Below, piece after piece: positions 46,517 through 59,700 of a stretch of 64,000 nt of DNA. The stretch comes from Pelecanus crispus (taxonomy: Eukaryota > Chordata > Aves > Pelecaniformes > Pelecanidae): NCBI RefSeq assembly GCF_030463565.1, contig NC_134644.1:126233388-126297387 (forward strand). The letters run 5' to 3'. Positions within the stretch are counted from its first letter, which is position 1; every line of letters begins with the position of its first letter. Under the pieces are notes generated by a model that was not told the DNA's origin, did not search any database, and was given only the letters and a program-made list of their open reading frames with translations. Both the position numbers and the translations under genes were made by a program.

Positions 46517-47860
46517 CCTCCCTCCGCGCCGGCGGCCGGCCGCTCCGCTCAATCCCGGCGAGCCGCGGCGGCGCTTCCCAGAGGAAGGCGGCCCGCTCCT
46601 CCCATGGATCGGGCAGCCAGAAGGTGACGAGGGGGCTCGGCTCGCCCCCTCCCTCCCGTCGCCTCCCCAGGAGCAGGCGGGCCGGCGGGGGCCGGCAGGA
46701 GCAGCGCCGCGGCCCGAAGAGGAGGAAGGGCGGCGGCGCTTTGTGGCCGGCCCGGCTGCCCCCCTCACGGGCGCCGGCGGGGCCCTGCCTGCCTTGGCGC
46801 TGCGCCTCCGGGCGGGCTGGACCCGCCGCCGCGGCTCGCAGGTGGCGGCCGGAGCGGGAAGCTGCCGCTAGCGCTGCCGCGGGGCTCGGCGAACGCTCCC
46901 GCCGCTGCTCATGCCGCCGGGCGCCGCGGCCGCCCGCTCTCCCGCCTGCTGCCCCCTCACAAGCGGCGGCGGCGGTAGCGGCAGCAGCAGCATCCCCGCT
47001 GCCGGCGGGCAGTCACCTCCGCGCCCGGCCCGGCCCCGCCGCTTCACGCCTCCTCCCGCACCGGCGGGGAGCGCGCTGCGCGGCGCGGCCCGGCCCCGCC
47101 CCGCCGAGACCCGGATACTGCGGCGGTTGGAGCGTGCGCGAGCCCCGCGGCGGCGGCGGACTGCAGAACTGCGGCGGGGCGCGCGCGCGCGCCCGCCCTC
47201 CCGCGCTCCGGCGGAAGGGGCCGGGGGGGGAGGGGTGGGGGGGGAGAGCACCGGCGGTGCCGCCGCTACACTGCGGCGGCGGCGGCCACGCGCGCACCGC
47301 CCTCCCCCGCGCTGCGGACCAATGGGAGGCCAGGGATTAGCGAGCCCGCTCTCCCGATTGGCTGCTGCGTGGACGAGCGTGTGTATGAGCGGGGCGGGGC
47401 GAGGTGGCCTGGCCGGGCGGGCCGGGGTCCGCCAGCGTCCCCGCGGGCCTGGCGTGAGGGTGGGGCGGGAAGAGCCGTTGGGGAGGAGCGGGCCGTGAGG
47501 GGAGAGGGGGCCTCTCGCTCCGGGCGCTCCGGTTGTACCCCGCCGTCACGGTTCCTTTCCTGTGCCACGCCACCTCGGCCTTTTTGCGGGACACGGCGGG
47601 GAAGGGCGCTGGGTTCCGCGGGCGGCGGCACCGCCGGGCCTCTGGGGAACTCGGCCTACCCCGCCCGTGCCCGCTTTCCAGCGGTGGTGCAGTCCTCTCC
47701 CTCTCTTCCCCTTCACAGTCGGCGCTGTCCCTCTGCCCAGTGCGGCCGCGGGCGTATCTCTTACTTCAGCTGCTTTTAGTGCAGAACAGTTGCAAATGGG
47801 AGTCGGGGATAGCAGACCCAGCGGTTCTCCACAGCGCGGGTTAGAAAACATTTCCTGAAG
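46150..47860. promoter_or_regulatory. B4GALT6: CpG island covering B4GALT6 exon 1 and promoter
   Basis: An abrupt change from about 40% GC to very GC-rich, CpG-dense sequence. It contains GC boxes (GGGGCGGGG near 47391) and two CCAAT boxes in opposite orientations (ACCAAT 47318-47323; ATTGG 47357-47361). Short CGG/GCC repeats occur near 46964-46978 and 47272-47286. B4GALT6 exon 1 lies at its left end, so the transcription start is probably between about 46600 and 47400 on the minus strand. Large open frames here (for example 46510-47340) are effects of GC bias. Confidence 0.85.
46405..46516 (-). CDS. B4GALT6: B4GALT6 exon 1 (start codon, membrane anchor)
   Basis: A 112-nt exon encoding residues 1-37, [20 protein letters not shown] then the rest of the anchor, ending YVAPGI with donor GTGAGT. 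The ATG (46514-46516 on minus) has A at -3. It is one residue shorter than human in the membrane anchor by my alignment. The frame stays open upstream but without an ATG, so this ATG is the start. Confidence 0.96.
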
Positions 47861-50225
47861 ATATGGCTACACTTGCGCTTTCAGACTTGCTGAATTCAGA
47901 TGGGATAATCTATGCGCTCCATTAGCAGCTTGCTCTCAAGCCCATTGCACAAAAAAAAAAAGGTATTTTAAAAGTAATACAAGCTTCACGCCAAGTAGCT
48001 GTTCTTCTTTCTTGCTTTAGCAACTAACCTTGGCTACCACAAGTTGCTAGGTCATCCAGTCAAGTCAGTGATCTCTCCATTCCTCTGCAGAATGCTGTCA
48101 CCGATGGGAAGATGTGTGCCAAGGGGTTGGAGCTGGCCAGGATGTGCCTGAGTGCACCTGAGATGGTAGCAGGATCCAGCTGCATACAAATCCGGGTCTG
48201 TATTGTTAACGTGTGTTGAGTTTATTCAGACAGGGTAAAAAGAATGGAGATACAGAATTGCTCCCACTCCCTTCTCCAAATACAGCTTCGTCTCAGTCAC
48301 TATTCTTGCACTATGGTTTTCATGCAATAGGCATTATTGATAGCTTCATTCTGTTTTACCCAGCACAGCTCATGGTCAAGTAGAGTAGTTGAAGCTGAGG
48401 GCATATCCTTATCTCTTTCTTCATTTCAGTCACAGGCAAACAGCTTCCAAACACTCCACAGGCATCCGTATCAGTATCTTTGTATCATAAATGTAAAAAG
48501 CCTAAGTCACGTGACATGTAAAAGTCTGAGCTAGAAATAGAAAATTATTGGTTAATCAGTGAAGTAGTGATGAAAATAAGTGATAGTAATAACAAAACCA
48601 CGTTTTTTCTTCAAAGACCTTTTACTTAAACAGTCAAAAAGAGGTTCCTCTATTCTCCAGTCTTGCTATCTAGTTGAACAGGAACGTTTCTATGTACAGT
48701 AGAATACAGTAAACACAGTCACAATCTATAGCCACATCATGGAATTTCCTGATTGTCATTTTGATGCAGAGCAGGGACATAAGAATTTCCCAGTAAGGGT
48801 TTCCATAGGAGAGAGAGGAATTCTGCTCCTTCATCTCTGAAACACAGATTTGCCAGTAATATTTTGATGGATGTTACTGGAATGGGTATCAGTTAGATGG
48901 ACAGACTGAGTGATGCATTTTGTCACAAAATTGTTTCTGAATTGCCAGTAGCAGCTATGGTAACTTGATGTATGTCATTTAGTTTATTGAGCAGAGTGTA
49001 AAACTAGCTGTAAAAATACAACACTGAACTACTATATACATATATGGCTTAAATGCAAAGCTTCAGCTGACTCTAATATAGAGGGTCCCTGTGGACATGA
49101 ACTTCGGTTTATGAAGCAAAAATGTACGGTATCTTTATGTCTTGTTACTATCTCACATTAAAGTAAAATTTATTTTATATGTGATGCAGTGTTATTACTG
49201 CTTTATTTTTACGTATATTACTGCTTTATTTTTACGTATATTACTGCTTTATTTTTACGTATTACAGCTATTGATGCACTGTATTAACTGTAATAACTGA
49301 GTATTAATTGACACATGCTTCTCCAGTATTCCACTTTTATTAGTGGTTTTGATATTGTTTTAGAAGATATTTTTCTATGCTGTAAACAAAGAGGAGGACA
49401 TTAGACGATCAATACAATGACAACTTGCAGTCTCTTGTCAGAGGCAAGAGTGAGATCCATGGTACATTAAACTTAAGACTAGCCCTAACTTTTGTGTGGA
49501 GGAACATTAAATGGTGCCATAGACATCACTGTCTCTGCATAACTAAAAGCAAGTCTTCAGCTCAACAGTATTAATTTTGTTTTAATTGCTTAGACTGTTA
49601 GGTGCACTTTTGAAAGACTTTAAATGCTACTGTGATGAGCATGAGAAAACCTGTAGAATAATAACTTAAATATATAGAGACATTTGTGGAAGAATATCAA
49701 AATGGAATTTCAGAAGATAGATTTGTCATGTTTAATTGAATCTCCAGCAGCAGGACGCTGCATGAGCAGCAGCGTGACTCACACACAGTTGTGGTAGGTG
49801 ACTAGGCCCAGGTATCTGCTCTGAAAAGAATACTTGAAACATCCTCCATCATCTTTAAATATTACTTTCTTCAGTAAAAAGATTTCTGCACAATAAGTAG
49901 ATAATTTATTTGAATGTCACAATATTGCAATATACTTAATATTGTAAGAAAAGGAAATTCCATTGAGTATACATTGCTTTTTGCTGTATTTCATCCTGCA
50001 ATGGAATTTATGCAGAAAAGTTCTTAAGCAATTGTAGCTTACTCTGGAAGAAGATGATAGTTCAAAAAAACTCCCTCCTTGTTCCTGTTTTCAATCTAAC
50101 CATTCAAAAGTGAATTTTCTATGGATCGACAAACACAAAATCATACACGATCTCACCAGAGCAACAACTGCAAAACCATCAATGTCTCCAGAGCTACAAT
50201 AATCAACACATCTGTCAATCGTTCC
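47861..50225. other. Intergenic DNA upstream of B4GALT6
   Basis: AT-rich, with no recognisable gene. It contains a 23-bp tandem repeat (49193-49263). A divergent noncoding transcript from the CpG island is possible, but nothing in the sequence proves one. Confidence 0.5.
49193..49263. repeat. Short tandem repeat, three copies of a 23-bp unit
   Basis: The unit CTGCTTTATTTTTACGTATATTA is repeated three times in succession with essentially no divergence, suggesting recent expansion. Confidence 0.93.
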
Positions 50226-50793
50226 TGTCATGGTTTAGCCCCAGCCAGCAACTAAGCACCACGCAGCCGCTCGCTCACTCCCCCTGCCCCGATGGGATGG
50301 GGGAGAAAATCGGAAGAGTAAGAGTGAGAAAACTCCTGGGTTGAGATAAGAACAGTTTAATAATTGAAATAAAGTAAAATAGTAATGATAATAATAACAA
50401 TATAATAATGATAATGATAATAATAATATACAAAGCAAGTGATGCATAATGCAATTGCTCACCACCCGCCGACCAATACCCAGACAGTTCCTAAGCAGCA
50501 GTCGCTGCTCCCCGGCCAACCCCCCCCAGTTTATATACTGAGCATGATGTCATATGGTATGGAATAGCCCTTTGGTCAGTTTGGATCAACTATTCTGGCT
50601 GTGCCCCCTCCCAGTTTCTTGTGCCCCTGGCAGAGCATGGAAAGCTGAAAAGTCCTTGACTAGCATAAGCAGTACTTAGCAACAACTAAAACATCAGTGT
50701 GTTATCAGCATTCTTCTCATACTAAATCCAAAACACAGCATTATGCCAGCTGGAAAGAAGAAAATTAACTCTATCCCAGCTGAAACCAGGACA
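50226..50793 (-). mobile_element. Complete solo LTR of an avian ERV, minus strand, with 5-bp target duplication
   Basis: On the plus strand it runs from TGTCATGGTTTAGCCCCAG to AGCTGAAACCAGGACA. It is the reverse complement of the family seen at 38549, 568 bp long and flanked by GTTCC at 50221-50225 and 50794-50798. It contains an (AAT/ATG)n microsatellite (about 50373-50431) where the 38549 copy has TTATTATTATTTT. The TATA box (TTTATATACT on plus) lies near 50530. It sits about 3.7 kb upstream of the B4GALT6 start codon in the same orientation as that gene. Confidence 0.93.
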
Positions 50794-50798
50794 GTTCC

Positions 50799-53700
50799 AA
50801 AAGGTCATATATTTCGCCAAGTCCAATGAGTGTTGCTGTAGGAACTACACGCGTGAAACTAAACTAACATGCTTCCCATGTTGCATTGGCATAATTGTGC
50901 ATGACGATGTTGTGTTAACAAAATCAGGGCACTGATCTGTTGGAGAAAAGTAACAGTACTTTTTTGAATAGGGAAAGAGGGAGAGGTTTGATGATTCTTC
51001 ATCTGGGTCACTTCTGGAATCCAGTTGAAAGAGTGACACCCCAAACCATTGTGGCTTTATAATTGTGGACATAGGGTGCTGTGAGACAATGGCAGGAAGG
51101 AATGCCAGAAGACCTTGAGGGAAGCAAGAGTATCTTAAACTACTGTATTCATTGAGTGTAGAACCTGAGCCTGACACAAGTGTCACTGAAGCTGTGTCAG
51201 AGGTTCCACTATCCAAAGAGGCAGAAGGCGGTATTACGCTTAAATCGTTTGTTAGAGGTGGGGGTTAAAACAATACATGTATGAATGTGCTGTCCGCATA
51301 ACATCCAGTTTTACAGTCTGCAATTCTAATTTAAAATCTCACATTCTGTTGTCCAGGTCATTTACTGCTGCATGTTTATGTTCTTTCTTATTGCTCATAC
51401 CCAGTCTTTGAATTGGGTGTAGTAAACTACTGTTTAACTAGCTGTTTTTTCTCTTCCATGTAATGATCTATCTTGAGTCTGTCTTTCCTCCAGTTAATAC
51501 TCCTGTACACGTTGCCAAGTTTTAACTGGCCGCCTCCATATTCTGTATTGTTCAGGCAGAAAGACTGCATGACTCTGCCACAACTTTTCCTGTCATTTAT
51601 CTGTTTAAAACGCTTTTTATCAACAATAAGGTGCTAAAGTACCACATAAATCTTGCAACTTTTGCATTGTCTTCTTTGTTTCCGCAAGTTGAATCATTAA
51701 CATCGACATCATTGTGTCTTCCCTACACCCTACCTTTAAATTCCAATACAGTCATGATTATTTGCTCTCTGGTTGCTGACTGTCACTTTGTCTTCACTTT
51801 CAGCTAAGCCAGCCCAACTGCCTTACTTAGGCTGTAGTTAATAGCCCATCAAGCAGAACAGTTCTTTCACATTCTTTTTGCAAGAACTCTCTCCCACTCA
51901 CACCATCTATTTCCCAAACAAGCCTGGTGAACTGCAGCCAAGCTACAAACCTCCCTTGGTTCCAAGCAACACCTTGATCCACAGGCAAAAGTACATGATC
52001 AGCTTTCTCCTCACCACAGGGAATTCCATGAAATCTTCCCCATGGCTTGGCTTCTTAAATCTTTTGCCATCGCTGCTTTAGTTTTCTTCCTTGCCTTTTC
52101 TGTTTTCCTAAATGGTAGTAATAAAATCAATAAAGGAGTGGAACGTGGTTTCATTATTAATCCTACATGTAGCAGTTACTTTGTTGGTACTGTTCATAAG
52201 TACCTTTGTTTTTTTCATTTACTTGGATTTAGCAGCTTGATTTTTATTAATAACATTGTTATATAGGGCGGCAGCATTTTGAGATCCTGTGCTATAATTG
52301 ATATGTAATCCTTCTTGCAAGGTCAACAAGGAGTTAATGTGCCTTGAGTTGAAAAGCTCAGGGTAAGAAGCAGGAGAACAGGCCTGACAATTCCAAGAAA
52401 ATGCACAGTCTGTGTAAGATGTTTAAAGATCAAGATTTTTAAAGATTAAGACAAAGATTAATTATGATTAAGGATTAAATCAAGTTGTGCCAGGGTGATC
52501 TAGACTGTAATTTAGCAAGGGAATTTAGTGTCCTTCAGTGTGGCACTCAAACACATAAAACTGACACCAATAAATACTGAGAACTAAAGTAATGTACTTA
52601 AGGTTTGGGTCATGTGACCTAAACTCATTACATCAGTTATAATCCCATTATTAAATCAAATGTCAAATTGGAAGTATTTTGAGAATGTTTTGGATTTTTC
52701 TGGTGGTACAACTTTGGACCTGAAACTTATTTTTAATAACTGCAGTCTCTGAGTTCTACATTCAAAAATAAGTTTGTGTGTTGTAGTTGTTGGGTAAGAG
52801 TATTACCCAACAAGAAGGGTTGTGAATCTATTTTCTTTCACACATGGAATGAAAAAAATGAAACATTAGGCAAGGCCTTGTATTCTTTGCTTGCAGCATT
52901 CCTCCCATATGTTTTTCAAGCTGTGATATTTTGCAAAATCATACGCTTTTATCTTCAGTTAAGTTAATAGATAACAACTAGGTTCATGTTTCACTCATAT
53001 TTAGCTTTGCTAGCTGATACTGCTTTTTTTGGTTTGAAGTAGATCCAGATGCCATTTCTTATAAAAAGCCTCAATTACTACTTTAGGAAAGATCACCTCC
53101 ATGGAAAGAAAGGCAAGTTTTCTAATGCTAATCTTGAATCTATAGATCACAAGCAGTGTCCATTCTAGAGCTAACCCATGCAACGTACAGAAGAGGGAGG
53201 AAAGCCATTAGTTTTCATGAAGAGGCTCACCCTAGGATCTCATGTTGTTTTAGCACTGCAGATAACCCAAAATAAAGTAATTTCTCTCAGTAACAGTTAA
53301 AATAAGAATCAGAAAAAAATATTTTGGAGGGGGGGTTGCTTTTTAAATTTTAATGTTGAAAGTTGGAAAGCTACTTCCATTAAAATCATTTACTAGCTGT
53401 TACATATCCATCTACCAATAACTATAAAAGATGCAAAAGTCCTCAGCCAAGTTGTTAACACCCAGTTTTATAAAGTCAAGAGACAGGAATATATAATAAA
53501 CTATTACATGCCATATCAATATTTGATGACAGAAAACAGAGCGTGTAGTTGGGGGAGGTAAGTTTTAAACTCAACAAATGCAGTTAAATTTTTCCTATTT
53601 ACGAATTTGTCAAGAATTTTCTGCCAGCAGAAGGTCAGTTCATTGAAGCCAAAATATTGGAACATACCAGCTTAGGTGAAACTTTTCTTGGAAAATGTGT

Positions 53701-56700
53701 CTGAAGTTCAGAATGCCATTTCAGAGGATTTCAATCCTTCTATCCCTAATTTCACCTGAGTATCAAACAGACACTAGGCAACAATCTGGCAATTGCAGAA
53801 TTTCAGGAACAGGCATTTGTCTGCATCTGTGTGCATCCATTCTACTACAGAATGAGAACGTTTGCAGACCCTTTCTTCTGCAGGTTTGGAGTTTGGTGCC
53901 CTGTAATTTTTGTCATTTAATACTTTCGTGAATTCTGTCATGATAAGGAAGTCTTAACTGTCATCTTTCCGATGATAGAGAACTTGTGTTCAATTTCTCA
54001 GAGGCAGTTCAGAGCAGTTAGTAGTTTTTATCACTAACAAAATTCTGTAGTACCAAGAGAGACAAATAAAGGGAGACAGAGTAAATAAAATAATTAATTG
54101 TCACCTTTGGATTTACAGTTAAGTCTTTTACCAAAATCAGTAGGAGCAGGGGACTGACATTTCGGAGTATCATATGATAAAATAAACTATTACCATAACA
54201 TTACACATCAGCAAACTCTGTGGCTGAGCATGCCTCTCTCCTTTTCCCCCATGGCACAGATCAGAGCCACAGAACATATGTTCTTGTACAGTCCTTTATT
54301 GATACTAGTTAAAGAGAGTAAAGAGAGACCTGTGCAATTAGAGGGGATAATCCCATCACATAACCTTAGGCTTTCTCACATAACCAACCAAGAGAAAGAA
54401 GCACCTCACCTACATTTTACAGACTCTACTGTTGGCATAAGGAGCCTTAGTTAATGAGGCTGTGTGATTATTCTCCATGTTATCAGAGGTACATGAGATA
54501 CCTAGAATCACAAATAATCAATCATTACTGTGGGAAAACACTCACTGTCTTAACCAGTGCTGACATGTATATTAAAAAGAGTGAATTTAATAAGGATTAT
54601 CGTCTTGAGATTAGGCAATTATTAATTTTTTCTGTGTCATGGATATAACTATTTGCTGTGTCATAACACTGTAAACATTTTACATGGAAAAGACAGTATC
54701 ATGCATTAGATCAAGTACAGATTCCTTTAAAATGGTGCATGCATGTTTGTTTGAAATCTACATAGCACGGATAATGTGCCAGTAAAAAATATTTTTATTG
54801 CTGTAAAAGTGCAGTATGAAGAGAGATTGATAAAAGAGCAGGTTTGCTATTTGGGTATCATGGGAGTTATTTCACTGTAACCTGTACAGGCAAAAAACAA
54901 ATGCAAAAGGAGACATAATCACCACTAACTAACATCAAATACTGTTTTTACAGAAATTAGAATTTCAGTGGCCTGAATTACTGACATCAGAATTAGTCTG
55001 AAACCTCTATTTGCTACATTTGGAGTAATAGCTGTTCCTTAAAACATTTCTGAAAAAAGAGTGTGACTAAGAAATCCTAAGAACAGACTGCAGGCTAAGC
55101 TTACACTCTTGGACTGCTTCCCTAACCTCACTTGTAAAGATGTCATTCAAGTCTTACAAATCACAGTACAAAACTAAATCATGCAGTTTGGCTGTTAATC
55201 ACTTCAGTGGTGAAAGAAATTAATAGAAGATTTTGTGGAAGGCTTGAGGACTTTTGCTTTGCTTTGTTTTTCATGGCTAAAACCTTATCCTCAGAGACGC
55301 AATTCCTTTGCATATATAAATAGAAACAATCTGGTCCCACTCTTACAGCAATTAGGAAAAAAGCAATCAGAATTTGTTAAACAGACTTCAGAGAGAGTAG
55401 TCTTACATCTTAGAAGACAGATGTTTTCTGATTAAGCTTTCTATCACAGTCTCATTTAGAAATTGCACAAGTCACAGATAACTTCAGCAAAGGTTACAGT
55501 TGGTGCAATTCCACTGCTTTGTTCAGTTCTCAATACCAGCTTTATTTAGTTTGTGAGACAGTGTTTAAATAGTTTGAAGCTTCTTAAGAGCTGAAGCAAT
55601 GCTACTGTCCTCAGAAAAACTCTTTTGTGTACTGCAAACCTAAATAATAGAGTCTAAAGCTTTCCTAAAGTCTCCTCTTGCTGGTGTTCTGATTATGCTA
55701 TGCCAAAGGGAGTGCTAAAAGTTACTAACTGTATTTTCATGGATACAATCTCATTTGCGCAGAGGGTCATGTACTGACAGTTGCGTAGAGATGGTGATGC
55801 TGACCATAATTGTTGCTTGTACTTCCCACTACAAAATCTCCATTTAGTTGCTTTTAAGTTAAGTAACCATTAATTTGTTAAGATAAAAAAATTCTGTGTA
55901 AAGTGTCTTTCTTAGGTTGAACTTTTCCCAAACCTAGGAAAAAATTCTCCAATTAGAAAGACCAGAAAGCAAAAATCCACCAAACTCTTCACCTCTTTTG
56001 GTCCCCAAGAGAAAAACAGCAAGACCATTTGGTCATAGTTTAAATTATCTATATTTTGAAAGAGAAGTAGTGGCCTTTTACACCATCTGTTTGCTCAGTC
56101 ATGGGCATGAACATCTTCCCAAATGTTGCCAAGTAGTAAGCATTGAAAAAATGGAATTACAAAGATTCTGCCCCCACCAAGCATGTAGCAACCTCTCAGA
56201 GTTTCAAGAACTGACAATGAAAGTATGTGTGGCAAAAAGATTAAAGATTATAAACAGTATTGCAGTTACTCCTTGGGGAAGTGAAACATTCTGGGAGGAA
56301 AGGATACTGTATATATCATACCTGATAGAACAAACACCCAGTCTTTGAAATTCTAGAAATAGTTACAAATTCCAGTGAATGTTCCAGATGCCATAAGAAG
56401 AATACCAAACTGAAAGGTTTTTTTTTAAATTGTATTTAGGTGTAGATTTAAAATAGATATTTAATCACAATTGTAGCTTACCTTTGTTAAAGTTAGCTAA
56501 AACTCCTTACTTCTGTAGGTAACTTTCCTTGCAGTATGTTTCTAAGTATGTCTGACTGCTTATAGATTAGTGATCTGCTGTGTCATGCCACGAGACCTCC
56601 TTTCCAGTGTGCAGGCCATCAGTCACAAGAAATAAGGCTAAAAAAGGCTAAAATAGCCTTTAGCATAACCTGCAGCAACCTGAGACCCGATTTAGGACTG

Positions 56701-59700
56701 TATTGCTATCTAAGGGTCTCCAAGGTTCACTACAGCTTTTTTTCTGCTAGTCGTATGCTTCCTATCCCAAAAAAACCCAAATAACAAGTATCCTACACAA
56801 CTCTGAGGCTATCTTAGGATAGCCATCTGTTCCCATTATTTATTATTGGTATTGCAATGGTGCCTAAAAGTCCCAGTCACAGAAGGATTGTCCATAGGAT
56901 TGTCCTATGGTCTGTATAAATGAAAAATTAAAATAAACCCTACATCAGGAATTTATGTCTGTCCTACATTCAGCAACTGGTGCTTCCATGATAGGTATTT
57001 ATACACACACACACGTGTCTACAACTTGCAAAAATATGTGTCTTCTCATCTACTTCTCAAAGCCAGTAATTTATCTTGATCTGAAATACAATGACAAAAA
57101 TTAAGTTCATGGAGCTCCATATGCTTACTAAGGACAACCAAAAACTGCTGTGGAAATCAGTCTGCCAAAAATAGATTAGATGCTGTAATTGTGTGTTGTT
57201 GCTCAGAGAGTTTTTCACAAGGGAAAATCTGGTAAGATTAATTTTTCCAAGTTCCTGTGGTAAAAGCAGTAAGAAATATTAAATTGTTATGACCTGTGAT
57301 TATGAAATTATTTTTTGTGTTCTCAGATATAACCAACATAGTCAGATCTTAAATATATTTAAATTAATTTAGGAATAAAGATTAAAAAAAAAAAAAACCT
57401 AAAGCAAGAACAGCATCTTAGACAAATTCTTGAATCTGAACATTTTCTGAGCAAGTGTCTACTTTTTTTCCCCCAGATCTTCTGGTAGAATGACATTGCA
57501 AACATTTAAATACAAACTGGGAAGAAGAGAAAATGAAAGGATGCAAGGGAAAGAGGTTCTGCATTTCAGAACACTTTTGGAGAGAATCAAACAGACCAAA
57601 GAATGGGTAGGAGATTATATTTAAATTGAGGATTAGTGACATGGCACCAAATGCACGTGCAATCATATACAGGCAATCTGGAAAATAATGTTTTGCGATA
57701 GGGACAGAAGGTCTTTTCATTCGTAATACCTTCCACATAGGAATGTAAACATTCTCTCCTGCTTATCATCTAGTTTCCATGGCTAACACACCTCTTTGAA
57801 GAGAATTCTGTGTTTTAGTGATCATAGAGAATAGGACTTGCCAGCATAGGAAGGCAGGGATTACCTAATTAAGTTACCGTGTACTATTTTGGAAGACTAA
57901 CATCCTTCTGTTCTCCTTTTTTCTATTATACTTAGGATAACATGAGCATTTAATTTACTTTGGAGTTAGCACTTTCTTTCTCTGTTTGTCATGAGGTTTT
58001 CTGCCAGCTACCCTTTTCATATCACTGGGTACCCTCCTCATGGTTTACAGCTGATTGCCTAAATAAATGGTTCCAATTCAATTCTCCCAAGGGAAAAAAA
58101 AAATGCAACTTAACTTCTGTGGATAAGCAAACAAAAAGTCACAGGAAAAACTTTGTATTGGAGAAACTATGCCTAGAGCAACCAACCAATACTGGCACAG
58201 TTACCCAACATCGATGTGGTCTGTTAGTTCAAGTTTCTAGTTATTTCTTTTCCTTTTTTTTTTTTTTTTCTTTTGTCCTAGTCTTGTTACTTAGGTGTTT
58301 TTCAGTGCACTTGCTGTGATATTTGTGCTTTCACTGATTGTTTTTTAATTGCCTTACTTTCTTCTGTGATCTTTGTTTTCTTCATTTCCTGTTTCTTTTT
58401 CCTGCATTCTCATTTCAGTAAATACAGAAGTTCGCAAATAAATATGTGAACAGCAGAAGCATTTGAAAATAAATAGTCCTGTAACACAAAATAAAATTAG
58501 TAATTTATAATATTTGTGGTTCAACTTTCTAACTTTAATTTCCTGAAAAATCATATGTTCATTTTAGTTATTCCTGTATTCAGTGTGCCTTAGTTCAAAA
58601 TCCTTAGCTGATGATTTTAGAGCTCCTTATGTTCAGCTAAGTCTAGAAAGAGTTTAAATGACCCAAATGCTTTAAGAGGCGACACTAAACTTTCAAATTT
58701 CCAGGGCTGTTCTCATTATCCTAGATGTATAGGGGATTTGCAGAAAGGTGGAGATGAAAATATCTAGAAAAAATGCTGTTGCAGTCCTGCAGGGAACTTT
58801 GTGATGTTTGTATCCACACAGGTTTCATTGATGGATCAGGAATTAAGTAGGAAATGTATTTTTAAGTGTTGTATAAAAAACTTCTCTTTTTCAAGGATGA
58901 ATTCATGATTGCAGTTCTGATCATTGCACTTCCAAAAAGTGTAATTTAAAAGGGTACAAGGAAAAGTGAAAAAAGACAGGCAGAGCTGTGGGTGGCTTTC
59001 GTACAAAGGAAACTAAATGGGTCAGGACACTTCAGTTTTGAATCAGACAGCTAGAACAAGGTAATTAGTGAATGATTATTTTTTTTTTCCTCCAAACACA
59101 GAAACTGGGAATCCTCCAAGTAAATGATCAGGCTGCAAGTTTAAAGCATACAAAAAGAAGTATATTTTCATTCAATGCAAAATTAAACTTTAGAGCTTGC
59201 TGCCACAGGGACTTACAGGGGGCAAATGTTAATGTGGTTTGAGAAAAATTAATCAAATTCAAAGGAGATACATTTAGTAATTACTGATGGACTCAATGGT
59301 TCTGTCTGGATTTCTGGTTCCAGTAACCCCCAACCTGGTGATCACAGAAGCTGACAAGTTTCTACGTCATGGAGAAGCAAATGTATCCACCCTCTTTCTT
59401 GGCACAGTCCTTCTGTCTGGGACAGCACAGTGAGCTAAATGAATCCCAACCTTCATGGACATTTAAACATTTTGCAGTATATACAATCACAGCAGGTTAC
59501 ACAATCAAATACACACTCTGTTAATGGAACACAGTAAAATAACATTCTAGCTCTGAACCTAAATTTGTGAACTATTTACTGCTTTTGGCTTAGTATAGAA
59601 GTTCTTTCACACATACAGGAGGCACATTACGGAGCTGTTGTGCCACCCAGATCTGGAATATGGAGAGCCAAAGTTTCAGTGGAAGTTATCTGACAACCTG

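Noticed and set aside
46517-46768. Possible 84-residue N-terminal extension of B4GALT6 on the minus strand
   Set aside because: The frame is open, but its upstream end is a GTG, not ATG, and the peptide is Arg/Gly/Pro-rich as expected from random GC-rich DNA. The ATG at 46514-46516 matches the family start.
46510-47498. Long plus- and minus-strand open frames in the CpG island (up to 276 aa)
   Set aside because: Composition is Ala/Arg/Pro/Gly-rich on every frame, with no domain or splice context. Long frames are expected where stop codons are rare through high GC.
48000-48225. Open stretch of about 58 codons after a CTCTGCAG acceptor-like site, possible exon
   Set aside because: It starts after a stop without an ATG and resembles no protein I know. 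The downstream donor (ATGGTAGCAGG) is weak. At best it is a noncoding exon candidate.
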